Shown one piece after another: positions 9,601 to 17,374 of a stretch of DNA of 64,000 bases (the stretch's first letter is position 1; each line of letters starts with the position of its first letter). Made by a program: the position numbers and the translations under genes. Location: the NCBI GenBank assembly GCA_038211295.1, contig JBBQVS010000004.1, positions 1 to 64,000 on the forward strand, in the 5' to 3' direction. The DNA is from JBBQVS01 sp038211295. GTDB lineage: Bacteria; Chloroflexota; Ktedonobacteria; Ktedonobacterales; Ktedonobacteraceae. The notes under the pieces were generated by a model. That model saw only the letters and a list, made by a program, of their open reading frames with translations. It made no database searches and was not told where the DNA came from.

Positions 9601-10314
9601 GTCGTTTATCAGCAGGAGGAGCGAAAGGAATATGCGGTTGATGTGTGTCTTGCTTCTAACATTATTGAGGTAGGTATTGATATTGATCGTCTTTCCCTCA
9701 TGGCAGTTGTAGGCCAGCCTAAGACAACTTCTCAATATATTCAGGTAACGGGCCGTGTTGGACGGCGATGGTCAGAGCGGCCTGGGATGGTAGTGACAAT
9801 ATATGGTGCCTCGAAACCTAGAGATCGTTCGCACTTTGAAAAATTCCGCAGTTATCACGAACGTCTTTATGCTCAAGTTGAACCAACCAGTGTTACACCA
9901 TTTTCTCCACCAGTATTAGATAGAGCACTCCATGCTATTATGGTCTCCTATGTGCTTCAGCTAGGAGACCGCAACACTGCACGGAGTCCATATCCTTATC
10001 CTGATAAATTGATTGATCAGTTGAGGAAGATCATACTTCCACGCGTAGAGGCTGTTGACAAGAATGAGCTTCAGAATTTTGAAAGAGTCTTTAAAAAAAG
10101 GGCAGAAGAATGGCGGTCATGGCAGCGTAATGTATGGGAAGACCGTTCAGGGGATAACTTGCCGTTGCTGAGATATGCTGGCTCGTATGCAAGTCCTGAA
10201 AAGGCACGATTATCTTGGGCAACACCTTCGTCCATGAGAGATGTAGATGCACAATGTGAAGCTATAGTGACAAGTTTATATGCAATGCAAGGAGATATAG
10301 AAAGTGACGAGTAA
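6685..10314 (+). CDS. drmA: DrmA-like SF2 helicase of a DISARM system
   Basis: 1209 aa. SF2 helicase motifs: Walker A FPTGGGKTEAY (about 557-567), Walker B as DELH (about 776-779, in IIQDELHLISG), motif III STATIRR (about 814-820), and NIIEVGIDID plus QVTGRVGRR (about 990-1026) for motifs V and VI. Paired cysteines near 672-715 (CPWC and CPDSNC) suggest a zinc knuckle inserted between the first motifs. The N-terminal third is a long accessory region with the VGVLYP segment seen in DrmA. The 1200-residue size, the GGGKTEA Walker A and the partner with a DUF1998 domain are characteristic of DISARM. Coding looks intact. It begins directly after the previous stop and overlaps the next gene by 11 bases. 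Confidence 0.88.
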   Translation: MDRGVRNVPDYVEGRDSILKALKEELVGPSPQGKEIDCTQPIYFDDTKLSFGPWRQQGGLGEEILLRDSPCKRYGVGVLYPIKTSTEETLQDAMVKAFTNSSEEQNEIASLETSIVGSSQQTIEKIEERIEQRAGKVKRELDTNDFDLSLANTFRPSSMGVSFLTEFSDDAMLIIEVTGGRYRKHKIQVQGQERVWWLRSRVLIRSECDADTICSNGESKIIASPVAVENLDELQLRIEIFSRPYPTRQRRLITVCLVNRKEASSQTDQYCLFQSFFKVSIVSQEGKRHIYPYPGPTENARSEDNMQKILPAEEEEQSLALLYRKAKTFAVGHGCAANWESVEGTWQGQFIDESRKLEGVSEVVEKVRWISAESFPSIEIPSITPDVKRRDGTTVEVEMAPLAGLVPNNDGFAALAEVVSLYEEWIEKRTREIVFLDPRYRTAAQKHMRECRDCVVRMWEGLRYLRANPKALQAFEFANYAILLQQMRAGRDPRKILYDAKTARFNFSVGYPNPDPLQAKEGRGRWRAFQIAFLLMSVQSTGEHTDANRETVELIWFPTGGGKTEAYFGLAAFAMFMRRLENKDDAGVQVLMRYTLRLLTAQQFQRASGLLCAMEYLRRRNINKLGQQEFSIGIWLGASTTPNTRQDAIQTFNGLLKGDRFIENKFILSRCPWCRAQLGPIPYSKKLSNSNLRVVGYERQGNTVVFKCPDSNCEFTNGLPIYVIDEDIYDKRPSMLIGTVDKFALLAWKPEVRSIFGIDRDGIRQSPPPSLIIQDELHLISGPLGSMVGLYETIVEELCTDRRKEKPITPKIVSSTATIRRYVDQIKKLYARDKVALFPPPGLSADDSFFARYATDRAGKLERGRMYVGIHAPGLGSLQTAQVRSFTSLLQAPLSLPVTQRDPWWTLLLFFNSLRELGTTLSLLQSDIPDYFFVLRNRIGLDSQQGRNFWNVLELTGRLRNDEVPEAISKLEVVYQQEERKEYAVDVCLASNIIEVGIDIDRLSLMAVVGQPKTTSQYIQVTGRVGRRWSERPGMVVTIYGASKPRDRSHFEKFRSYHERLYAQVEPTSVTPFSPPVLDRALHAIMVSYVLQLGDRNTARSPYPYPDKLIDQLRKIILPRVEAVDKNELQNFERVFKKRAEEWRSWQRNVWEDRSGDNLPLLRYAGSYASPEKARLSWATPSSMRDVDAQCEAIVTSLYAMQGDIESDE

Positions 10315-12190
10315 TCCAATTAGACGAGCGCAGCTAATTATTCCCTTTGGGGTCGGTGCAATGATGGTTGTTCAGGATGGAACCTCATTGATATCTGGAG
10401 GACTTGATCACTGGTATGAACACGAAGATGGCATAAAAGACTCACAGAGCATCAATGACAAAGAGTTTCGAGTGGAGGAGTGGCGTCTGCAACAACTTCT
10501 CGATGTCGATCATTTTCGCTTACCTCCTGACTTTAGAGATGTGAGGGAAGCTGTTCCCAATAAATGGCTTAAGGTGCCTTTCTTGAGGTTTCCCCAATGG
10601 CACTTTTGCACTAGTTGCAAAATACTCTCACAGCAACCTCTCACAGTGAGAGGAAAAATCAAATGCCTTGAATGTGAGGAAAAGAAGAGAAAAAGATATT
10701 TAGCGCAAGTACCTTTCGTGGCAATGTGTGACAGGGGACATATACAAGACTTTCCATGGAGAGAATGGGTTCATCGGTCAATTCACCCATTATGCCAGGA
10801 TACAATGCGTATAGTTGCAACTGGTGGATCTTCTCTGGGAGATCAAAAGGTAAAGTGCAAATGCGGTATGGAAAGATCTCTTGCTCAAATTACCCAAGCT
10901 GAACAACTGAGTAAGAATTTAGATAAAGATGGTAGAGAATACTCTTGCGAAGGAAAAAGGCCATGGCTTGGTATAGAAAGAAGTTCTTCATGCAGTGGCT
11001 CGCTACGAGGATCTCTACGCAGTGCCTCTAATCTCTATTATGCGGATGTTAGAAGTGCTATATACCTCCCTCGTGGTAACAGTAGCGTACCATCAGAACT
11101 TGTCTCTCTTCTTGAGGTGCCACCACTTTCTAGCTTAGTTAACCTGCTTTCTAGTATGGGCAAAGAGACCACTCCACAAATTCTGCGAAGCCAGCAAGCA
11201 CAATTATTGCAACGCTTTTCAGATGCAGCAGTTAGAGGTGCTATTCAGATCACTGTGTCTCGTTCTGCAGTAGGTACTGATTTGCCTACCTCAAAGGTAT
11301 TGAGCGACGATCAAGAAACGGCTTTTAGGCGAGAAGAATTTGACGTACTACTTCAACCTCGTGAAGAGGAACTTCTTGTTATTAGAGCTTCAAATGTATG
11401 CGAGTATGACCTTTCATTTAGCAAATACTTCTCTCGTATAATGCTTGTCAGTAAACTCAGGGAAACACGTGCTCTAGCTGGCTTTACCCGTGTTCTTCCC
11501 GAAAATGAACTACTTTCTCTCGAGGAACGCAAAGCAATGTTACGGTTATCGCCGCCTAAAGGAGATGATAATTGGATACCTGCATATGTAGTTTATGGAG
11601 AGGGAATTTTTCTTGAGTTGAACGAGCAATGGTTGCAAACATGGGAGCAACGTGAAGACGTAATCCAAAGAGTGTTACCGCTTGTAGAACGTTATGAGCA
11701 GCTAGAGCAGAGCAAAAAAATACGAAAGAAGCGTATTGGCCCTCGTTTTATTCTCCTCCATACGCTATCCCACCTTATCATGAATCGCATGACGTTCGAA
11801 TGTGGATATAGTTCAGCAGCCCTAAGAGAGCGTCTATACGTATCCAAAGATTTGAAATCACCAATGGCTGGTCTCCTTATATACACTGCTGCAGGTGACT
11901 CCGAAGGAACAATGGGCGGGCTAGTCCGTATGGGGAAGCCAGGTAATCTTGAACCCGTGGTACAAAAGGCGCTAGTTGAGGCACGTTGGTGTTCTTCTGA
12001 TCCTGTTTGTATGGAAATGGGAGTACGAGGAGGGCAAGGGCCGGAGTCTTGCAACTTAGCAGCTTGTCACAACTGTTCTTTAGTACCAGAAACCACTTGC
12101 GAAGAGTTCAACCGTTTTCTGGATAGGGCTGTTGTGGTAGGAAAAGTTGATAATCGGCAACTAGGATACTTCAATTTGGACAAACCTTAG
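10304..12190 (+). CDS. drmB: DrmB-like protein with DUF1998 domain
   Basis: 628 aa. The N-terminus RRAQLIIPFGVGAMMVVQDG matches the opening of DrmB proteins. Cysteine pairs at about 100-122 (CTSC and CLEC), CDRGHIQDFPW near 142 and CKCG near 186 indicate zinc binding. The C-terminal DUF1998 region holds HTLSHLIMNRM (about 485), LLIYTAAGDSEGTMGGL (about 524-540) and the Cys cluster CNLAACHNC (about 582-590). DrmA and DrmB together form the core of DISARM and block incoming phage DNA. It is the last gene of the operon; no phospholipase-D (DrmC) gene follows, since transposon debris begins within 200 bases. Confidence 0.88.
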   Translation: MTSNPIRRAQLIIPFGVGAMMVVQDGTSLISGGLDHWYEHEDGIKDSQSINDKEFRVEEWRLQQLLDVDHFRLPPDFRDVREAVPNKWLKVPFLRFPQWHFCTSCKILSQQPLTVRGKIKCLECEEKKRKRYLAQVPFVAMCDRGHIQDFPWREWVHRSIHPLCQDTMRIVATGGSSLGDQKVKCKCGMERSLAQITQAEQLSKNLDKDGREYSCEGKRPWLGIERSSSCSGSLRGSLRSASNLYYADVRSAIYLPRGNSSVPSELVSLLEVPPLSSLVNLLSSMGKETTPQILRSQQAQLLQRFSDAAVRGAIQITVSRSAVGTDLPTSKVLSDDQETAFRREEFDVLLQPREEELLVIRASNVCEYDLSFSKYFSRIMLVSKLRETRALAGFTRVLPENELLSLEERKAMLRLSPPKGDDNWIPAYVVYGEGIFLELNEQWLQTWEQREDVIQRVLPLVERYEQLEQSKKIRKKRIGPRFILLHTLSHLIMNRMTFECGYSSAALRERLYVSKDLKSPMAGLLIYTAAGDSEGTMGGLVRMGKPGNLEPVVQKALVEARWCSSDPVCMEMGVRGGQGPESCNLAACHNCSLVPETTCEEFNRFLDRAVVVGKVDNRQLGYFNLDKP

Positions 12191-12307
12191 AAGTTAAGGG
12201 TGCTCAAATAGCCTTTTAATTTAAGGAGAGAAGATAAACTTTTACTTTGTTACAATACTAGCTGAACTGACCTTAAAAATACAACTAATAATCTTTGACA
12301 TATGTAA

Positions 12308-13110
12308 TGTGACCGTGTGACTGGACAATCAGCGAAGTGAGTAGGTATGATTGTCCGAAGAAGAGAGGAGCACTACCATGACCAAGAGCAAACAGCGTAC
12401 ATTTACAGCGGAGTTTAAAGCGCAAGTGGTGTTGGAAGTGATCAGCGGGTCAAAACGTTTTCTGAAGCCTGTCGGCAATATGAACTGAGCGAGCAAACCA
12501 TGAGCTACTGGAAGCAGAAATTTGTCCAATACGCGGCGGTGATCTTTGAGCATTCTGATCACAACGACCAAGAACAGCAGCGTGTGGCCGAACTTGAGCG
12601 GGCCATCGGCAAGCTCACGGTCGAATTGGAAATCGCAAAAAAAGCCTCAAGTCTCTTGAGCTCGCTACAGAGCAGAAGCGAGTCCTGGCGGTGAACTTGG
12701 AAGAAGACAAGACTATCGGGTGAGCCAAATCTGTCGAGTTTTAGAACTACCCCGAAGTAGTTACTATTATCAGACCGAGACAGACACGCAACAGCGCAAC
12801 CAGCTCGAGGCAGTCTTGCAACGACTCGCCGCACAGTGACCCAGGTATAGCCATCGTCGCTTGACGGTTCACCTGCATTGGGGAAGTTACCATATCAACG
12901 GTATGCGTAGGCTGACGGCACATTTGGGGTTAACCAGGCATGCTAACCATATGATCAACAGCCAGCACGGTTGTGGACGCTTTTCCAATCTGGTCGAGCA
13001 CCTGGTTGTAAAGCGACTAGATCAGGTGTGGATAGCCGATGTGACGTACATTCGCTTGCAGCGGGAGTTTGTTTATCTAGCTGCCTTAATGGATGTCTTT
13101 ATACGCACCT
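12308..13110 (+). mobile_element. Decayed IS3-family insertion sequence
   Basis: An orfA start at ATG 12378 with ribosome binding site AGAGGAG reads MTKSKQRTFTAEFKAQVVLE, a typical IS3 OrfA HTH start, but shifts frame within 30 codons and stops at 12488; its continuation (YELSEQTMSYWKQKF) is in another frame. The orfB remnant reads YRVSQICRVLELPRSSYYY near 12713, has an in-frame TGA just before PRYSHRRLT, and continues to WIADVTYIRLQREFVYLAALMDVF (first two Asp residues of the DDE triad). The third catalytic Glu and the right end are missing. Non-functional. It marks the right edge of the defence island. Confidence 0.8.
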
Positions 13111-13653
13111 TGAGGTCGGAATGACGGCCTCTCGCTTGCGGGATGAAACTGCTATGTCCTGTTTGCTTGCGAACAGCATAAACACTATCGGAAAGACGGC
13201 TCTCTCGAATACAAGATTGAAAGATAGATTAAAACAACGCCTTCACCTTGACAGAAGAGATAGAGAAGGGTTGCTACACTGTAGCAATGAATGTAGCAAC
13301 CCTCACGAATGATAACGGAACATAGCAATCAGGGACAGTGGCACGCGCTTGAAAATAAGCGTAAACAGTTGATAGAGGATAGTAAAAAACGGTCAAGGTC
13401 TACTCTGTCTCTTGGCACTCACTTTCTCCTCTACCCTATATAAAGCCAAGCTACAAGCCACTTTGTACAGGGTATATTTTTGCTATTTTTAGACTAGTGG
13501 AGACGGGCAACCTGAAGCATGACAGGGGCAAGCCCTGTCACTACTATACTACGTGTGGAGCCGCTAGCGCGGCTTGCCCACGCCATGCCTCTAATCAACT
13601 TCGCGGATACGCCTTACACCATATTTCACCACTTGAAGCTCTTTTTTGTAAGA
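13111..13653. other. Intergenic region after the IS3 remnant
   Basis: About 540 bases with no convincing gene. It holds an 11-bp inverted repeat (GGGTTGCTACA at 13268-13278 and its complement at 13292-13302) that could form a hairpin, and a REP-like element from about 13517. Base composition changes back to that of the chromosome here. Confidence 0.5.
13517..13590. repeat. REP-like intergenic hairpin element, copy 1
   Basis: GACAGGG-GCAAG-CCCTGTC forms a 7-bp stem with a 5-base loop, followed by ACTACTATAC and then a second hairpin AGCCGC-TAGC-GCGGCT. The same layout recurs at about 22850, 44300 and 59800. Confidence 0.7.
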
Positions 13654-14127
13654 CTAACCCGCGAGCATGTAAATGAAATCGTATTCGGAACCGAGCGGAT
13701 TGCCACGTGCGTGTAACTTCATTTGCCCACGTGCCGTTTGATAAGAGCCTGTACCACCCGTGATGGCGAGCAGAGAGTCAGCACCACTATCGTAAAATGG
13801 GCCTTCAACGGTGATCTGACCTGCGGGCAGAAAGATTGTCCAGAAGCACTCCCACACCTTGCCTACAACGGTGCGTACACAGTTTCCGTTGTCCTCACCT
13901 ACCTGCTTCTTATTCGCGGCATCGAAAATAGGGTTATGAAAGACAAGCTGGTTGCCCAGCGCATCCTTCGCGGGAACCTCGGTATCGGTAATCGCGTGTT
14001 CGACAACATGAATGGTACGCTCTGTGTGCGCCTGTACCAGAGAACTGTTGTAGAACACAAATCCCCCCGCCATAAGCACGAGTGCCACCAGTACGACAAG
14101 CGGAGTAAAACTGAATTTTTTCTTCAT
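13654..14127 (-). CDS. Secreted allene-oxide-cyclase-barrel-like protein
   Basis: 157 aa from the ATG at 14127, chosen because AAGGAGG lies eight bases upstream; a longer frame exists but lacks such a site. The N-terminus MKKKFSFTPLVVLVALVLMAGG is a signal peptide or membrane anchor. The mature part has FDAANKKQVGEDNGNCVRT, ECFWTIFLPAGQITVEGPF and LAITGGTGSYQTARGQMKL, the pattern of the allene oxide cyclase/dirigent-like beta-barrel family common in Actinobacteria and Ktedonobacteria. Its role in bacteria is not known; there is no reason to infer jasmonate chemistry. It stands alone between a repeat element and the PBP gene. Confidence 0.8.
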   Translation of the reverse strand: MKKKFSFTPLVVLVALVLMAGGFVFYNSSLVQAHTERTIHVVEHAITDTEVPAKDALGNQLVFHNPIFDAANKKQVGEDNGNCVRTVVGKVWECFWTIFLPAGQITVEGPFYDSGADSLLAITGGTGSYQTARGQMKLHARGNPLGSEYDFIYMLAG

Positions 14128-14267
14128 GCTGCATTCCTCCTTGTTGGACACAACGCATTTTTCTCGCGTTCCTACTAAGCACGACAATATTGGCGATATT
14201 GTACCACGTTCTGCTACCTTTATCGTGGTTTGCCCTCGCCCTCAGTGCGTTTCCCATACACAGCATC

Positions 14268-16568
14268 TTACTTCGCGAGATACCAGTCTGTTGTGGTAAT
14301 CCCGCCGTAGCTGACGGTCTTTTTTACGACTCCGCCGGGTGTGGGGAAGCCAATGATGGGTTTGCCCTGTTCAGCTAGGAGTAGGCTATCGTGCCAGATG
14401 GGGGCGGCACCATCGACGCCGGTTACGTTGACCATTGGCGAGTTGTTGTTGTTGCCCGCCCAGACGCCCATTACGTAGTCGCTGGTGTAGCCCACCGTCC
14501 AGTTGTCGCGGAAATCGGTAGAGGTTCCCGTCTTCGCGGCGGCAGGTCGGATCGTGCCGGGATTGCCTTGATAGCATTGTTGTTCGGTGCTGCTGTGCAG
14601 GTCAAGCGCACTACATTTTCCGAACTCGAAAGTGCGCGAGGCGTTGTCGCTCAGGACGTTTGTTACCATAAAGGCCGTTTGTTTCGAGAGGACGCGCTTC
14701 CCCGTTGGCTGCACGTGCAGAATGATATGCCCCTGTACATCCGTTATCGTGTCGATGGCATGAGGAGCGATGCGTACTCCACCGCTCGCGAAGACGCCAT
14801 ACGCGGAAGTTTCATCGAGCAGATGCACGCCGAGACTCCCAAGCACAATCGTGTAGTTTGGCGTACCTTGATACTCGGTGATACCCATAGCCTGCGCTGT
14901 GTGAAGCGACTCGTCAACGCCCGTCTTCATTACAAGCTTCACTGCTGGAATGTTGAACGAGTTTTGCAGCGCGTACCGATAGGTAATCAGGCCGTGATAG
15001 CGCAGGTCGTAGTTCTGCGGAACATAGGAGGGCAGGCCGCAACACATGGGAACAGACAATGGCCCGTCGTATACCGCCTCACCGGGGCCGATGCCGTTCG
15101 CGAACGCAGTGGCGTAGATGAACGGCTTGAACGAGGAACCGGGTTGACGAAAACCCTGTGAAGCTACGTCGAACGCGCCTGTGTTGGGATCATTCGGATT
15201 GATGTTGCCCAGTAGCACACGAATATCGCCGTTGTGGTAGTCAATCAAGACCTCGGCGGCATTCGACATATGATGTGCTTGTGCAAGGGCTGCGATATGC
15301 TGCTGCGCTATCTTCAATACTTTGTTTTGTAATGGCAGGTCAAGTGTGGTCGAGACGATCAGGCCAGCACGCGAGAGATCGGAAACTTTGACGTGTAACT
15401 CTTGCGCTAACTCGTTCAAGGCATAGCGTACAAAATGCGGGGCAAGTCCGTTTTGAACGAGTCCATGATGTAAAAAGTTCGGCTGTTGCGTTTCGAGTAG
15501 CGCGGACGCCTGCTCCGCACGAGTGATGTAGCCTTGTGTCCGCAGTTGTTGTAGGACTTCCCGCACGCGTGCCTGCGCCGCCTGAGGATGCAGAAACGGG
15601 TCACGCGCAATCGGCGCACTTGGAATACCAGCAAGCATCGCCGCCTGCGCGATATCAAGCTGCGCGGCCGCCGTTGCGTCTGGCGTGTCCTGTAAGTTGA
15701 AGTAGGTAAAAGCAGCGGCGTTGGCTCCATACGCCTGTTGACCATAATATGTAGTGTTGAGGTACATCGCGAGTATTTGTTCTTTTGTATACTGCCGCGT
15801 GACAGCGGGTGCGAGGATAATTTCTTGAAGTTTGCGAATAATAGTGCTTTGGTTGCCAACAATTGCATTCTTGATGAGTTGCTGAGTAATGGTGCTCCCG
15901 CCCGAAACAACGTGTCCACGCGTCAGGTCTGAGAGAGCGGCGCGTACAATGCCTGTAATATCATAGCCGGGATTGCTGTAAAAGTATTGGTCTTCAATAG
16001 CGATCTCCGCATGGGCGAGATATGGAGAAATTTTCGCAAGTGGAACCGTCGTCTGTAAGCCCTGATCGGTGGATTGGTAGAGTGTTGTGCCATGCAAGTC
16101 ATACATTTTCATGCTGTCTTTTGGCAACACATCATAGAGTGTCGTGACCTGTTGCTCATAACGCTGTTGTGTAGCACCGATCACGCTGGTAAGTGTCACC
16201 AGTACAGAGGCGAGTACCACAATCACGATCAGCGCACCAAATGCAAGCGGCAACATCGCCCATTTCGTACTCATATCATCGACAGCAGCGTAACGAAGGT
16301 TGCTTTGGCGCAAGTTTTTGCGCTTGATATGACGTTTGGTACGCCATCCTACGGGTTTGAGCTGACGATGAGGAACAGCGTAGTACACGCCTCGTTCGGG
16401 TCGTTCAGGCTGCTCGTTAAGCCGCTGAGCCGCCGCAGCACGACTATGCACAGGTAACTGAGCCTGTCGTCCCTGCTCTGAAGCACTTATGCTCCCCATT
16501 GTAGAATTTTGAGCACCTGCCGCACGCGCTGGCTTCGGTGGTTCTGCTGAATGCTGATCTGTACGCAT
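14268..16568 (-). CDS. Class A penicillin-binding protein (transglycosylase-transpeptidase)
   Basis: 766 aa, a bifunctional peptidoglycan synthase on the outer face of the membrane. Order: a cytoplasmic Ala/Gln/Arg-rich tail (1-105), one membrane segment (about 106-130), a GT51 glycosyltransferase domain with the catalytic Glu192 in IEDQYFY and SGGSTITQQLIKN, then the transpeptidase domain with SSFK (Ser478 nucleophile, Lys481), SFN (537-539) and KTGTS (679-683). All catalytic residues are present. It polymerises lipid II and cross-links the stem peptides. An upstream intergenic region of about 175 bases separates it from hpt, which reads in the same direction. Confidence 0.93.
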   Translation of the reverse strand: MRTDQHSAEPPKPARAAGAQNSTMGSISASEQGRQAQLPVHSRAAAAQRLNEQPERPERGVYYAVPHRQLKPVGWRTKRHIKRKNLRQSNLRYAAVDDMSTKWAMLPLAFGALIVIVVLASVLVTLTSVIGATQQRYEQQVTTLYDVLPKDSMKMYDLHGTTLYQSTDQGLQTTVPLAKISPYLAHAEIAIEDQYFYSNPGYDITGIVRAALSDLTRGHVVSGGSTITQQLIKNAIVGNQSTIIRKLQEIILAPAVTRQYTKEQILAMYLNTTYYGQQAYGANAAAFTYFNLQDTPDATAAAQLDIAQAAMLAGIPSAPIARDPFLHPQAAQARVREVLQQLRTQGYITRAEQASALLETQQPNFLHHGLVQNGLAPHFVRYALNELAQELHVKVSDLSRAGLIVSTTLDLPLQNKVLKIAQQHIAALAQAHHMSNAAEVLIDYHNGDIRVLLGNINPNDPNTGAFDVASQGFRQPGSSFKPFIYATAFANGIGPGEAVYDGPLSVPMCCGLPSYVPQNYDLRYHGLITYRYALQNSFNIPAVKLVMKTGVDESLHTAQAMGITEYQGTPNYTIVLGSLGVHLLDETSAYGVFASGGVRIAPHAIDTITDVQGHIILHVQPTGKRVLSKQTAFMVTNVLSDNASRTFEFGKCSALDLHSSTEQQCYQGNPGTIRPAAAKTGTSTDFRDNWTVGYTSDYVMGVWAGNNNNSPMVNVTGVDGAAPIWHDSLLLAEQGKPIIGFPTPGGVVKKTVSYGGITTTDWYLAK

Positions 16569-16744
16569 CTATTCCGCCTCTTTCTAAACAGGCAAGCAAG
16601 ATGATTACGTCTCTCTTGACTTCCTATTCCCACACCCTTCTAGTATGTACTAACGCTACAAACTTTTTGTGGGTAACGAACCCCTGACCCTCTTTTGAAG
16701 CAGGAGAGTACAAGCATCTCTCCCCCAGTGTTCTTTATGATGCG

Positions 16745-17329
16745 TTACAGTTTTTCGGCGGCACTCTGATGTTGCGCTTCCGGTTGCAACGAGTCTTCAT
16801 AAACTGAAGGCTTGAGCACACCGATATAGGGGAGATTACGGTAATGTTGTGCGTAGTCGAGACCATAGCCAACGACGAATTTATCGGGGATAGTGAAGCC
16901 AGTATAATCGATCTCAACCGCTTTGAGCCGCTCGCGTTCTTTGTCAAGCAGCGTGCATATGCGGAGACTGAGTGGTCTACGTCTGTTGAGTAAGTCCATT
17001 AGATAATGAAGTGTGAGGCCGCTATCGATAATATCCTCGATGATAAGCACATGTTTCTGATTAATTGGCCCCTCAAGGTCTTTAACGATACGCACTACGC
17101 CGCTCGAATGCGTACTCGCGCCATAGCTCGCCACCGCCATGTAGTCAATTTCTAACGGCAGTTCAATCGCGCGTGAAAGGTCTGCGATAAAGGGAACCGC
17201 CCCCTTGAGCGTTCCCAGCAACAATAGATTCTTCCTGCTATAATATTCTGTAATCTGCCTGCCGAGTTCCGCGACCTTTCTGCGTAACTGTTCCTCGGAA
17301 ATCAGAACTTCCAGTATGTCTTCGTGCAT
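16745..17329 (-). CDS. hpt: Hypoxanthine phosphoribosyltransferase
   Basis: 194 aa. Contains the PRPP-binding motif VLIIEDIIDSGLTL (about 96-109), the LLLGTLKGAVPFIADL loop region and DYMAVASYG, with KFVVGYGLDYAQHYRNLPYIGVL near the C-terminus. It salvages hypoxanthine and guanine to IMP and GMP using PRPP. It lies 45 bases downstream of tilS in the same direction, a conserved tilS-hpt pairing in many bacteria. The C-terminal 20 residues after the core are slightly longer than usual. Confidence 0.93.
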   Translation of the reverse strand: MHEDILEVLISEEQLRRKVAELGRQITEYYSRKNLLLLGTLKGAVPFIADLSRAIELPLEIDYMAVASYGASTHSSGVVRIVKDLEGPINQKHVLIIEDIIDSGLTLHYLMDLLNRRRPLSLRICTLLDKERERLKAVEIDYTGFTIPDKFVVGYGLDYAQHYRNLPYIGVLKPSVYEDSLQPEAQHQSAAEKL

Positions 17330-17374
17330 GTATGTTCTCCCGGTTTCATTTCGCTACTGTTTTTATAAGAACGC

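Noticed and set aside
12486..12840. In-frame TGA codons in the IS3 remnant as possible selenocysteine
   Set aside because: The element also has a frameshift and lost ends, and neither TGA stands at a Cys position; it is ordinary decay.
13519..13716. 65-codon frame over the REP-like element
   Set aside because: It is made of the repeat hairpin sequence and has no homologue-like features.
14391..15161. 256-codon frame antisense to the PBP gene
   Set aside because: The minus-strand PBP has all catalytic motifs in order; this is its mirror in GC-rich DNA.
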